From contig NW_026516305.1 of assembly GCF_025602895.1 (NCBI RefSeq), positions 105,673 through 169,672 of the forward strand: 64,000 nt of DNA, read 5' to 3'. Position numbers and translations under genes: made by a program. This DNA comes from Polychytrium aggregatum (lineage: Eukaryota > Chytridiomycota > Chytridiomycetes > Polychytriales). The notes under the pieces are model-generated. The model was not told where the DNA came from. It did not search any database and saw only the letters and a program-made list of their open reading frames with translations. This document shows, piece by piece, positions 33,601 through 43,744 of this stretch (positions are counted from its first letter, which is position 1; every line of letters starts with the position of its first letter).

Positions 33601-33853
33601 GGTGGTGCTGTTGCGAGCGGGATGAGCGGGACGAGCGGGATGCGAGAGGGCCTGGTGAGCGATGTCGAGATCGATGTCGAGGGCGATCCGGCAGGCCCAG
33701 CCGCTCTTTTTGGGGCGACTTGGATCGGCTCGGATTTCAAACTCGTCTCCGTTGCTGGCTGCCAAATGCTGCGTCGGTCGAGCCCGAGCTGGTCGAGTCG
33801 TCCGCACATTCGGAAACACACTATATTGCACATCGGCGACAGCTATCGCCCGC

Positions 33854-35086
33854 TCATGACTGCAGCGCCAGCCGCATCGAGCTCTCGGCAATCAAGGTCT
33901 GGCAGAGGGTACCCTCGGCATCGGCCAGGGTCAGATCGGCACCGCTATCGAGGAGCAGCTGGGCGATCGGCGCATTTTCGACCGTGGCTGCGAGGTGCAA
34001 TGGTGTCTGGCCCTCCCGGTCCTGGGCATTGACGTTGGCTCCGCGGGCGATGAGATATTCGACGAGCGGCTGGTATTCGCGGTCGCTGGCCCAGTGCAGC
34101 AGCGTCATTCCCTGGCGATTACACCCAAAGGCGCCTGGTTAATAAAGCGCACCGGCTGTTGAGTCTGAGGAGTTGCTCCAAATCGGCTCACCTGCTCGTC
34201 GGTGCCATCGATGGGGGCCCCATTCTCGATCATCTTCTTGACCCGCTCGAGATTGCCCTCCTCGGCCCACTCAAAGATTGTTTTGTCGGCATCCCTGGCG
34301 ATGAGCAGCGGCGGCGTGAGCTCCATCAGCTTGTCCGTCGCAGCTGCTGACAAGCATGCTTCGTCGATGCATATGCCTCTTCTGTCGACAGCAGCGAACA
34401 CTTACGCAATTTCGGCCCGGTGTCCGCCCATGGTGCTGACAGCAACGCCGGTGCCGCTCTCAGAGCTAGCCGAGCCTGAGGCGCCGTCCTGCTACATGAC
34501 ATGAGGGCATCAGCAGCGATGCCATCTCGGCCAATATTCCGTGCGCTTCAAGGATGGTAATCCTGCGGATCTTGGCGGTCGCATACCTGCAGCGATTCTG
34601 TCGCTCCACCCCTCACTTCATCGACGAGCTGGATGTATAGCTCTTGGGCTTCCTCCTTTGACAAATGGCTGTGGCTCTTCCAGGCATCCCACTGCAAACA
34701 CAGATCCAAGCCGGGGTCGTGGTGAGACGGAGGTGATGAGGGAACAGAGGGAGCAGATGGAATGGAGGGACCAGATGGAATGAAGGGAGCAGATGGAATG
34801 GAGGGAACGAGGGGAATGGAAGGCTGTTGGGCTCCATCTCCATCCCGATGTTGTCGTGCGTATGCGTCTACGTCATGAGCAATCCTTAGCATGAGTCGTA
34901 AAAGGCGGCGCACACCTTGGCTCGTCCCGTAAAGTCAAAGTAGCCCGGCTGGGGAGTGTTGTTCGGGCCGAGGGTGCCGACTTTGTAGAGAGCGTAGATC
35001 TTCAGCAGCACCGAGCGCTCGAACTTGAGGTCCTTCCGCGAGGTCAGGTACTCAGCGGCTTCTGTGAACAGCTCCTGGGTGTCCAT
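33854..35086 (-). CDS. ACBD6: Acyl-CoA-binding protein with ankyrin repeats (ACBD6-like); frame not closed
   Basis: Exons complement: 34916..35086, about 34587..34691, 34406..34488, about 34192..34346, 33854..34111. The ACBP domain spans exons 1-2: ELFTEAAEYL, ALYKVGTLGPNN, FDFTGRAKWDAW, LYIQLVDE. Exon 3 encodes a linker resembling the ACBD6 one (VAVSTMGGHRAEI). Exons 4-5 carry the ankyrin part: FEWAEEGNLERVKKMIENG, TLLHWASDREYQPLVEYLI, QTPLHLAATVENAPIAQLLL. ACBD6 binds long-chain acyl-CoA and supports N-myristoylation. Exon 3 ends in phase 2 at a strong donor (GTAAGT), but both usable acceptors before exon 4 need phase 1, so the model carries a one-base mismatch. Either a junction is misread, the sequence has an indel, or the gene is damaged. 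Confidence 0.75.
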
Positions 35087-35315
35087 GCGGTGCAGCTGCA
35101 AGGTCTCAACGAGAGGGAGCAATGGGCAGGCGGCTGGACGGGTGCGGGTGGCCAACGAAGATCGGCAAGGCGGCGAGATTGAGATCGAGACCATGTTCTC
35201 TCGACGAAGCTGCCTGATTGGGACCAGCAAACCCCACCGCCCGACTCATCCACGGCTCTCGACCGATCTGCGACTCTGGTTCTGCCGACACCAGCCCCGC
35301 GCCGAGACACTCGCC
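35087..35315. promoter_or_regulatory. Bidirectional promoter between ACBD6-like and Alba genes
   Basis: Only 229 bases separate the two divergent start codons, so both promoters must lie here. No TATA or other named element was recognised. Confidence 0.5.
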
Positions 35316-35749
35316 ATGGACAGCCAGAACTCGCTCAGCGTCTCGACCGGAGGAAAGATCAATGCCTATGTGACGCAAGCCCAGGGCCATCTGGAGGTAG
35401 AGAATAGCGATGGATCAGGAGCCGCCAAGCACGCCGATCGTCCGAGCGGATCATGAGCAGCCTTCGGTCCAGCGACTGCCATCGGACTTGGGCGAGCCCT
35501 CGACCGAAGCTCTGGCTCACGCCAAGCAAAGGTACTTCTTGCCTATAGAGCCGGCATACTGAATGTGTTGGGCTGTCCCCAACCTCCCAGACTTGTGGAT
35601 CGGTGGTGATCGTCGGCAAGGCCAAGTCGATCAGCAAAGCCGTCACTGTCGCCGAGATCGTCAAGCGCCAGGCTACCCAGGATCTGACACAGGAGACTGA
35701 AATCAACTCGGTGGAGACCGAGCCTGGCTCCGAGAGCGCCCAGCGGTAG
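35316..35749 (+). CDS. Minimal Alba-domain protein (Rpp25/Pop6-like)
   Basis: Exons 35316..35396 and 35591..35749, both ending on codon boundaries; 79 aa. The order follows the Alba fold: strand SLSVSTGGKINAYVTQAQGHLE, then VVIVGKAKSISKAVTVAEIVKRQ, matching the Alba/Rpp25 consensus in which a short strand-helix is followed by V-KA-G-A-x-K-VT-AEI-KR. Such proteins bind RNA in RNase P/MRP or in mRNPs. The remaining 25 residues are acidic. The intron (GTAGAG...CCCAG) includes an open stretch at about 35457-35532 that could be an alternative exon, but adding it would shift the frame of exon 2. Confidence 0.75.
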
Positions 35750-36356
35750 GCCGGGATGACTTTTGCTTTCATATCTGCTCCATGCGGTTGCTGGCCGATT
35801 CTTGCCGTGGGGTCAATCTACCGATTTACCAAACGACCAGCAATTGCGGCGCCCATCCACTCAGACGAGACCCGGCCAACGATATCTTAGCTACAATTAT
35901 GCCTCGCACTCGTTGTCCAGGTTCTCAACCCTCCCTGTGATTCGGATTACGCTCAAGCCTGCTGCTTAGCATATCGATCGGCGCGCATCGTTCGGCCCAT
36001 CATCCATCTTGGTGCCGATGTGCCCGGGGCGCATGGCATGGCATGGCTCGGACTGATGAATAGAATTCGCATGGCCCTCGTCCATGCTTCCTTGGGCATG
36101 CTATCTCGCCATCGCTGGGTCTCTCGACATCATGATTGTTCGCTGGCGATTGCCTCTTCACTCCGACACCAGCCATGTCTTGGCCAGGGTCGTCGATCTG
36201 CTCAATCGGATCGGCTGGCCGTTGCCTCTTTCATTGCATGGCGCTTTTCCCGCCCAGCGCCCGACTCTGCCAATGAGACCAGCCACGGGCCTGCTTGCAG
36301 GATCGATCTGGAGGAGCCACCCGTCGCGAGACCGACTTTGATCTCATGCCGACGAA
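35750..36356. other. Alba 3' flank / kinesin promoter
   Basis: No coding sequence supported. Confidence 0.55.
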
Positions 36357-39300
36357 ATGGCACACGGCCCCAGGCTCATGCCCTCTGATCGCGGAACGCT
36401 GCCGAGACTGAATCTCTACCAGCCGCAACCGCAGCCGCAACCGCAACCGCAGCCACCATCACAACCACCATCGCAGCTGCAGCCGCGGCCGTCCAGCATC
36501 GGCGGTGCCGAAGAATGGTACCCCGAGGCCGAGGGTGATATTGATAACTACGAGGCCGGTGATGATGGCGCAAAGGGTCAACTGCGCGTTGTAGTGAGGT
36601 ACTCCAGCATTCCATGCGACCCAGGGCCCGGGCGGACACTCCAGCATGCGAGCCTCTGCAGACTCATGATGGCGTGAGGACCAAAGTGCTGCGTCGCTGT
36701 GATATGAGGATCTCCCTGACTGTGCGGGTCCGCTATCGTACCAGGCTACGGCCCTTCAACGAGATCGAATACAACCGCGAGGGCTTTCTGGGCAGCTCGC
36801 ATCCCGGCATCGGCTGTCTGATGGATCAGCAAACACTCAAAGTCGGTGGGCCCTGCATCCCATGCTTGGCGGACATCTTGTGCTTGTTGCGTCTTTCGCG
36901 AGCCTCGTGGATCTCTCGTTTCGACTGCATTCCCGAGGGCCTGTTGCATCGCATCCCATCAGTATCGATTATCCTCTGTCGGGATTTCCCTGTTGAAGTC
37001 GCTCGCATTGACCACTGACGCTCCACCGACGACACAGATCTCGTCCGGAGACGGCAAGGAGCGTTCGCTGACGTTTCATCACGTCTTCCCCGAGGACACG
37101 ACCCAACAAAAGATGTTTGATGAATGCGGGATCAAGGAACTCATCGTTCAAGCAATCGACGGGTAACGCCTCGGATTTACCCACGACGCATCTGGCATTC
37201 TGAATTGCGAATCGGCCATGGCGCATGGGGCAATCGCACCGCTGTCGATTCGCCATCAAGCAAGCAATCAACATTCCGCTCTGACATCAACTGCCCCAAC
37301 AGATACGCTGTGACTGTGTTTGCTTTTGGCCAGACAGGTAGGCCTCGAATGTGCCCGCTTCACCGCAAGCCAGACATGCTGTTGTGCTGAGCGCTGCGGG
37401 CGTTCTCATGTTTCGCATGGCCATTCACACACATTCCCAGGCTCCGGGAAGACATTTACCATCACTGGCGCGGAGGAAGAGCTGGCGCCTCTGCCTTCTC
37501 AGAGCGAGGGCTGGTTCAGCGAACAAGCCGGTATTGTTCCGCGATCGCTGCGGTTCCTCTTCGAAGAGATTGCCAACAGGACCATGTCGGAGTCAGCATC
37601 GTCCGAGTTCTTTGTCAATGCCGCCTACCTTGAAATCTACAACGAGCAAGTGCAGGATCTTCTCAACCCAGGGACTCCTCCGCTGCCTGTCCGCTGGAGT
37701 CAGGACAAGGGATTCTATGTCGAGAATCTGCTGGTGGTCGAGTGTGAGATCCTGGACGACTGCATGGCTGTGCTGGAGGAAGGTATGCAGCAAAGCCGAT
37801 CAGCATTCAGCATGGGTGTTGAATGGGGTCTTGGAGGGAATTCTTGAAAGGGATTCTTGAAAGGGATTCTTGAAAGGGATTCTTGAAAGGGATTCTTGAA
37901 AGACATTCCTGGAGGGGGCTGTTGAAACAGGTGCCAGTACATGAGGTTTCGGCTTGAAGGGGTCGGCGGGATGCGAACTGGCTCGTCGACTGCAAGCTGC
38001 TCATTTGCATTTCTGGTCCAACGGATGACAAGGCTTGCGGAACAGAACTACGGGGTCGCATAAGCTCAACGAGCGATCAAGTCGAAGCCACAGCATCATG
38101 ACCATATACATCGACAGCGAGACAGTTGACCCAGAGGACGACTCGAGGCTGCGGAAGCACGGCAAAATCAGTTTTGTGGATCTCGCAGGTGGGGATTCGC
38201 AGAATAGCGATAGCGGTGCCCACAAATGACGGGCGCTATCTGGTCGTATGTTTCTTGTGGCTCCAACAGGCAGGCTCCGTGGTGCGGCATGCACTGTCTC
38301 GGCTGATGACAGCTATTCCCCTCGTCGCTGCAGGCAGTGAGAAAGTCAAGGAATCCAAGGCATCGGGCGAAACCCTGACAGAGACCCTCAGCATCAACAA
38401 GAGCCTTTTGACACTTGGTCAGTATGGACTGCTTGGCTGGATGCCCTTGCACATCCGCTAATGGCTTGGCTGGCGAACTAAAGCCCAAACTGCTGTCGGA
38501 TTGTCTGCACAGGAAACTGCATATCAGCTTTGTCAAATGCCAGTCGCCGCAAAACCCACATCCCATACCGAGATTCAAAGCTGACCAAGCTGCTTTCGGA
38601 TTCGCTGGGAGGTCACGGACTGGCCCTGATGATCGCGTGCATCTCTCCAGCCAAGCTCAATTTCCAAGAGACACTCAAGACGCTGCGCTATGCAAATCGG
38701 GCAAAGCGCATCCGCAACAAGCCCATCGTTCGGGTCGATCCGCGCGAACGGCTGGTCATGCAACTGCGAGAGACGATCAAGTGTCTCCGGCTCGAGAACG
38801 AGGTTTTTCGGGACTACCTTGGCCCGCAAAAGTCCTCAGCTGCGCTGGCGCTGATGAGCCGCAACCAGCTTCGTGCCCAGTCGAGGCTATCTCAGAGCCA
38901 CCTTCCTCCAATTCGGGACCCTCGGATGCGGGGATACTCGAATCCCGAACTGGCGGTATCGGCCGAAGGCAACTCGATCGCCAGCAGTCGCCTGTCGAGC
39001 AATGGTGGCCGGACATCCCAGACGATGCGCCGGTACTCCAAGAACGGGACTGCAACGGCGACTGTCATTCCCGACGAGGAGAAATCGTACTGGGTCGAGG
39101 CTGCTGAAAACTTGCAGTGCGAAAACAGCGAGCTGGTCATGGCCAAGGCTCGAGCAGACAAGTCGTATGCGTCGCTCTTGAGAGAGAACGAGCGTCTGGC
39201 CAAGGAGCTGAGGCGGTATCAGCAAATCGATCTGGAACCGGCCCGTCGAAGTGCCAGCATCGCCGAGGCTGAAGGCGGCGGGTCTGAAAGAGCAATTGTA

Positions 39301-39847
39301 CACTCAAGCTTGCCAAGTTTCCATGGCGACGACGAGGCGCTGGTACATCGTGCCCGACTGGGCAGCGCCGACCATGAGTATGACCGCAGCATATTCCCAC
39401 GCCCACCGGCCTCTGTGCCAGTCGGCCGCCATATCCCAACCGCACCCACCAGCAAGATTCCAAGCAAAAAGACCAACCGGGGAAGCCAGCGGACCCGCCC
39501 GTCGTAAGTGCATGATCGCTTCATGCACAAGTGAGTGCCGTGTGCTCGCAACAGGTGCTTGTCCAGCCGAATGGAGCTGAGTGGAGCCGAGTGGAGCCGA
39601 GTGGAGCCGAGTGGAGACGGCGGTGCGGCCGATTCGGTGCTAACACCATCGCCGTTGGTCATGCAGATCACGGAGTACACATGCGGCTGCGTCCAGATCG
39701 ACATCTAGCATGCAGGTCCACCCCAAGTCGCTCGAGTCTGTCGATGATCGGCTGCTGGCACAGGTGACAGCCAATCGCGAGCGGCTGCAGCAGGACATTG
39801 ATGCTCTCGAGGCAGAGATCCAGAGGATGCAGCAAGATGCACAGTAG
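36357..39847 (+). CDS. N-terminal motor kinesin, possibly KIF12-like
   Basis: Nine exons: 36357..36598, 36745..36841, 37038..37162, 37303..37337, 37441..37782, 38033..38188, 38334..38417, 38513..39503, 39697..39847; 740 aa. Motor at about residues 75-450: start LRVVVRLRPFNE, P-loop GQTGSGKT, switch I NERSSRSH, switch II DLAGSE, then YRDSKLTKLL and TLRYANRAKRIRNKP. A proline/glutamine-rich tract (PQPQPQ) lies at residues 22-46. The tail has coiled-coil stretches (QLRETIKCLRLENE; ESVDDRLLAQVTANRERLQQDIDALEAEIQ). The neck and tail look most like KIF12, a kinesin of ciliated or flagellated organisms, but I cannot exclude another plus-end family. The GTCGGT donor of exon 2 is weak yet the only one in phase. 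Confidence 0.88.
37842..37903. repeat. 13-base tandem repeat in a kinesin intron
   Basis: About five copies of TTCTTGAAAGGGA. Confidence 0.95.
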
Positions 39848-40595
39848 CAGCTCAGATAGCCGGGACTTGTCTGCGCCCACGGAGCCGATGCAGCCAGCTA
39901 CGACTTCCCTTGGGATGGGGCACACTCTCGAATACATCCCATCGACGCCGATCCGCTGGTGGCGGTTGTTGCGAATGATGGACGTGCGGGTATCATCCAG
40001 GCTCAGCACAAGCGGATGCCCGAGAAAAGTGCAGCCGGTGGATACATTCGGGATCCATGGTCGTGTGCCCAGCGCCCTCAACGAGATGCCCTGTTCCACG
40101 TCGGAGGCACCAGTATTCGCCTGCGGGTCTGATCGGTCGCCCCATACCAGCGCCGGCAGATCAGCTATCGGCACCGGTCCATACAGCGTCCGCTGGAGAA
40201 TCCTGCTGCCGCCATTCATCCCCCCCAACTTGCCCCTGCTCCTGACAGAGCCCGCGGCACGCTGCCGATGCCGTCCGCTGGCGACATCCGGCCATGCCGG
40301 CGGTGACATGCGATTGCGTCGCGCCCTTTGCCAGCAATCGCTCTCGCACATGCATTTGTCAGAGCGATTTCCAACCCCATGTGGATCCGCTGGCGCGACC
40401 GCGGCTGAAAAAAACCACGCGGCTTTGTCCTTGGCCGCGGCAACCGTCGACTCGACTTGCGTCCCAGCCGCCCAAGATCGGAAGCCCCAGCCTCCATCCT
40501 CTGCAGTCCTTGGCCCGCAATCTACACGCTCCCAGTCGACAATCCACAACCTCCAACCTGCAATCTGCCTTCGTGCCCCCTGTCTCGCCGACGCC
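39848..40595. other. Upstream region of the amidohydrolase-RIB3 gene
   Basis: Open frames on both strands (a 310-aa one on minus) show no family resemblance. The last 80 bases before the start codon are a CA/CT-rich leader. Confidence 0.5.
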
Positions 40596-43152
40596 ATGAA
40601 CCGATCCTATCCCATCCGCTTCAAGAACGTGGCCTATCTTGCCGGCCCTGCTCTGGATCTGCTCGAGAACCAAACAATCGTGCTCCAAGACGGCCGTCTC
40701 CGCTGCTCCGATCTGCCTGTCGGCCACCACGATCCCGACTCGGTTCTCGACGTCGACGGGTCGGGATATGTGTTGCTACCGGGGCTCATCAATGCTGCGA
40801 TTGAGACCTCCCTCAAGTTTGCCGGACTGAGCTCCGTTGACCCCGACGAAGTGGTTTGTACCAGCAGTCCCTCCGTAGACTTGTTTCCGCCTCATCGGCC
40901 TGTTTCCGCCATGACCGAACATGCTATCTTCGTCGCAAGCGCCGCGATCTTTGGCCCGAAGGCCTAATCGCATTCCCCTTGGCTCCGGCGCCCGTATCGG
41001 TGTATCTCCTTAGCTCGACATCTTGGCCGACTCGCTCTCCAACTCGGCTCGCAACGGCACAACGACGGCCGTCGTTCTGAACGAGGGCTTTGATTTGCAG
41101 AGCCTGTCTCTTGAGTCGGCCGCACATTACTCTGCCCTGAGGATCCTGAGCTCGCCCGACGATCTCGCTCGCCTGCACACCGGATCTGCTGGTATGTCAA
41201 CCAAACCGAGGATGCCTGCGCTCTCTTCCCACCGCTGTCGATATTGCGCTTTGCGACTGGGTCTTGGCGGCGATCGTGGCTTTGGCCCGTATCTCGACTG
41301 CTTTATCCTGGACTCGCCTTTGGCCAGCAAAAGCCTGTCTGGGTCTGCCGTTTCTCTCGGCCGAGATTTAATGCTTGACTGCGTGCTCGCGCTCGGCCGT
41401 TCCCCGCTGTTTCGTCGTCTGCCGCTGTTTTGCTCCGAATTCCGGCCACAGCCCAAGCCCCCATCTCACCGCCCCATCTGGTCGCTTTGGCTTTGATAGA
41501 ATCTTTGGGCTCAGGCAACGTATTTGAGCACTCCACCAATCTCTGGACGCTCTTGAAGACAAAGGCGCAGGCACTGGCTGCGGTGTGAGTGGCCTGCAGC
41601 AGCATCGCACCGAGACCGAGTCGTCCGCGAGCTTTCGATCGCGCCGCTTGTTCGGCCATCAGCGTCGGGTGCTCTCAGCGGGATTCGGGCGCTGCTGAAT
41701 CGATCAGAGGGCTGCCACTAAAACCGACCGACTGTTTGCAGCGGCTCCCCCTCGGAAGATTCTCTCAAGGATCTCTTGCGCTCGGTCACGTCTGTTCCTG
41801 CGGAAGCCCTTGATCTGAACGCCGGTTCTATCGCGGACGGCAAGGTCGCAGACGTGGTCCTCGTCAAGCTCAAGCCGTACTGGAAGCTTTCCACCAAGGA
41901 GCTTTTGCATGCACTCCTCCTTTCGGGGAACGATCCAGCGGTCATCCATGCAGTCTTCAAGTCCGGAAACCTGATCCACTCGTCCGGCTCGTTTGGCCAG
42001 CTGTTCCAGTCTCTCCTCCTCTCCAAGTACTATTCGTCAGCCAATATCCCCATTGCCGCAGACTCCGATGCCGGGCGGCACTTTGACTCTGTCGAGGATG
42101 CAATCGAGGAGTTCCGTAAGTAGTCGTCTCGCCAATGCGTGGCGCAGATGTGCCATGGAAACATGCTGGTGCATCGTCGAGTGCCACTTCGCCACTGATA
42201 TGGCCATACGCGACCAACAGGCAAGGGAAATTTTGTCATTGCCGTTGACAACGAGGATCGTGAGAACGAGGGCGACTTGATCATAGCTGCTCAAGATGCC
42301 ACCATGGAGAAGATGGCCTTTTTGATCCGCTATTCGAGGTAAGCCGACCGGGGGTGCCTCCGAGCCTCCCATGGATATCGGGGCTGCTTGCTGTCGCAGA
42401 TAGGAGGTTCAGGGCTCCGGTGATTGACAAGCCATCCGATCCAGCGGCCTTATCTGCGCCCCAGCTCCAGACGAAGTCCTGAGCAAGCTTGAGCTGCCGC
42501 TCATGGTCAAAGATAATCGTGACGCATACAGAACGGCCTATACCATCACCTGTGATGCGACAAAGCGTACGTTGAGTGACTGCTACGATTCGTTGCCACT
42601 GCTACGATTCGCTGCCACTGCTACGATCATGGCACGGATCGTGGCACTGGATCCGGTCGCGGGCCACCGGCAAAGCAAGCTCCAGATTGATCCTTGCGGG
42701 GTCGATATAGCGCGTTTATGCGTAGACTTGCGAATCTTGATGGCCTGTGTGCGCAGTGCTCGGCCGCCGTCATCTTTGTACTCATGCGATTCGCTCTTCG
42801 TCCAGGCACCACCACCGGCATAAGCGCATCCGACCGCGCTCTCACCCTGCGCACTCTTGCATCGGCTTCGTCGGTGGCCAGCGATCTCACCCGGCCCGGA
42901 CACATTCTGCCCCTCCGCGCTGTCCCCGGCGGCGTGCTGAAGCGTATAGGCCATACCGAGGCCGCCGTGGATTTGTGCAAGCTCGCCGGCAAGGCCCCTG
43001 TCGCCGCCATCTGCGAGGTTGTCTTGGACGACGGCCGCATGGCCCGTCGGGACCATCTCCGGGTCTTTGCAAAGAAGTTTGGCCTGAAGCTCATCACCAT
43101 CCAGAGCCTCATTGACTATCGGCTCAAGCACGGCCTCGGCGAGGAATGGTAG
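40596..43152 (+). CDS. RIB3: Amidohydrolase-like domain fused to 3,4-dihydroxy-2-butanone-4-phosphate synthase
   Basis: Exons about 40596..40874 (donor uncertain), 41014..41191, 41452..41584, 41742..42115, 42221..42338, 42445..42566, 42806..43152; about 516 aa. The C-terminal 215 residues are a complete RIB3, which makes the four-carbon unit of riboflavin from ribulose 5-phosphate: [49 protein letters not shown]. The N-terminal 300 residues resemble a composite amidohydrolase: [26 protein letters not shown], and [17 protein letters not shown] followed by [14 protein letters not shown]. The usual HxH metal site after PGLIN is absent (AAIE), and the barrel is shorter than normal. Exon 4 joins the two parts in one open frame and contains no Met, so RIB3 cannot start inside it. 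Confidence 0.85.
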
Positions 43153-43744
43153 ACTTGTGCGGTACTCGCTGCGCGCCGGTCAGATGGATGTACAGGATCG
43201 CGCGCACATCAAGAAACTCACCGACGTCGGGCGGTCCGCATTCGTGTCCGCATCCGTGTCCGCATTCGTGTCTGCTTATATCAAAGCATTGGGTCTGGGC
43301 TCTGGAGCGGGCACTGTGCTCGAGCTCAAGCGCAACCCAGATGCCGGCGATAGCCTTTGCTCCACCTATCCCTCGCCCACCCCACTCCTTTCGTCAAATT
43401 TATCATCTTCCGTCTGCTCACGATCTCCCATCGCACCATGTCCTCTTTCACCCTCCTTCCCTATTACTTCATCACGAGATTCCATTCCACTCGGCCCCTG
43501 GGTCAAAGCGCCCTGCTACTCGTTTTCCTCCGCCTTCATCAGGCACAGAATGTGTTCGCTTGATAGAGATAGCATACCGACAGAACATAATCGCCATTTG
43601 CAACACTCAGGATATCGCACGCTGCGCGGATGGGTCGTTGTTTTTTTTGATCGATCCAGTGCGTGAGGTTGTCTATTATTCGTAGTTGGGGGGAGGGGAT
43701 GCTGGACCGAATGCCAGGAACGGATGACGTTCGCCATCTCGCAC
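43153..43744. other. Shared 3' region of convergent RIB3 fusion and C2CD5
   Basis: No gene. A 12-base repeat (CATTCGTGTCCG-like) lies at 43240-43270. Confidence 0.6.

Noticed and set aside
35457-35534. Extra exon in the Alba gene
   Set aside because: Open and flanked by AG and GT, but it ends in phase 2 and the next exon would then hit a stop; direct joining matches Alba spacing.
39668-40597. 310-aa minus-strand ORF upstream of the RIB3 fusion
   Set aside because: No recognisable domain; its end overlaps the last kinesin exon on the other strand, and a competing plus-strand ORF covers the same bases.
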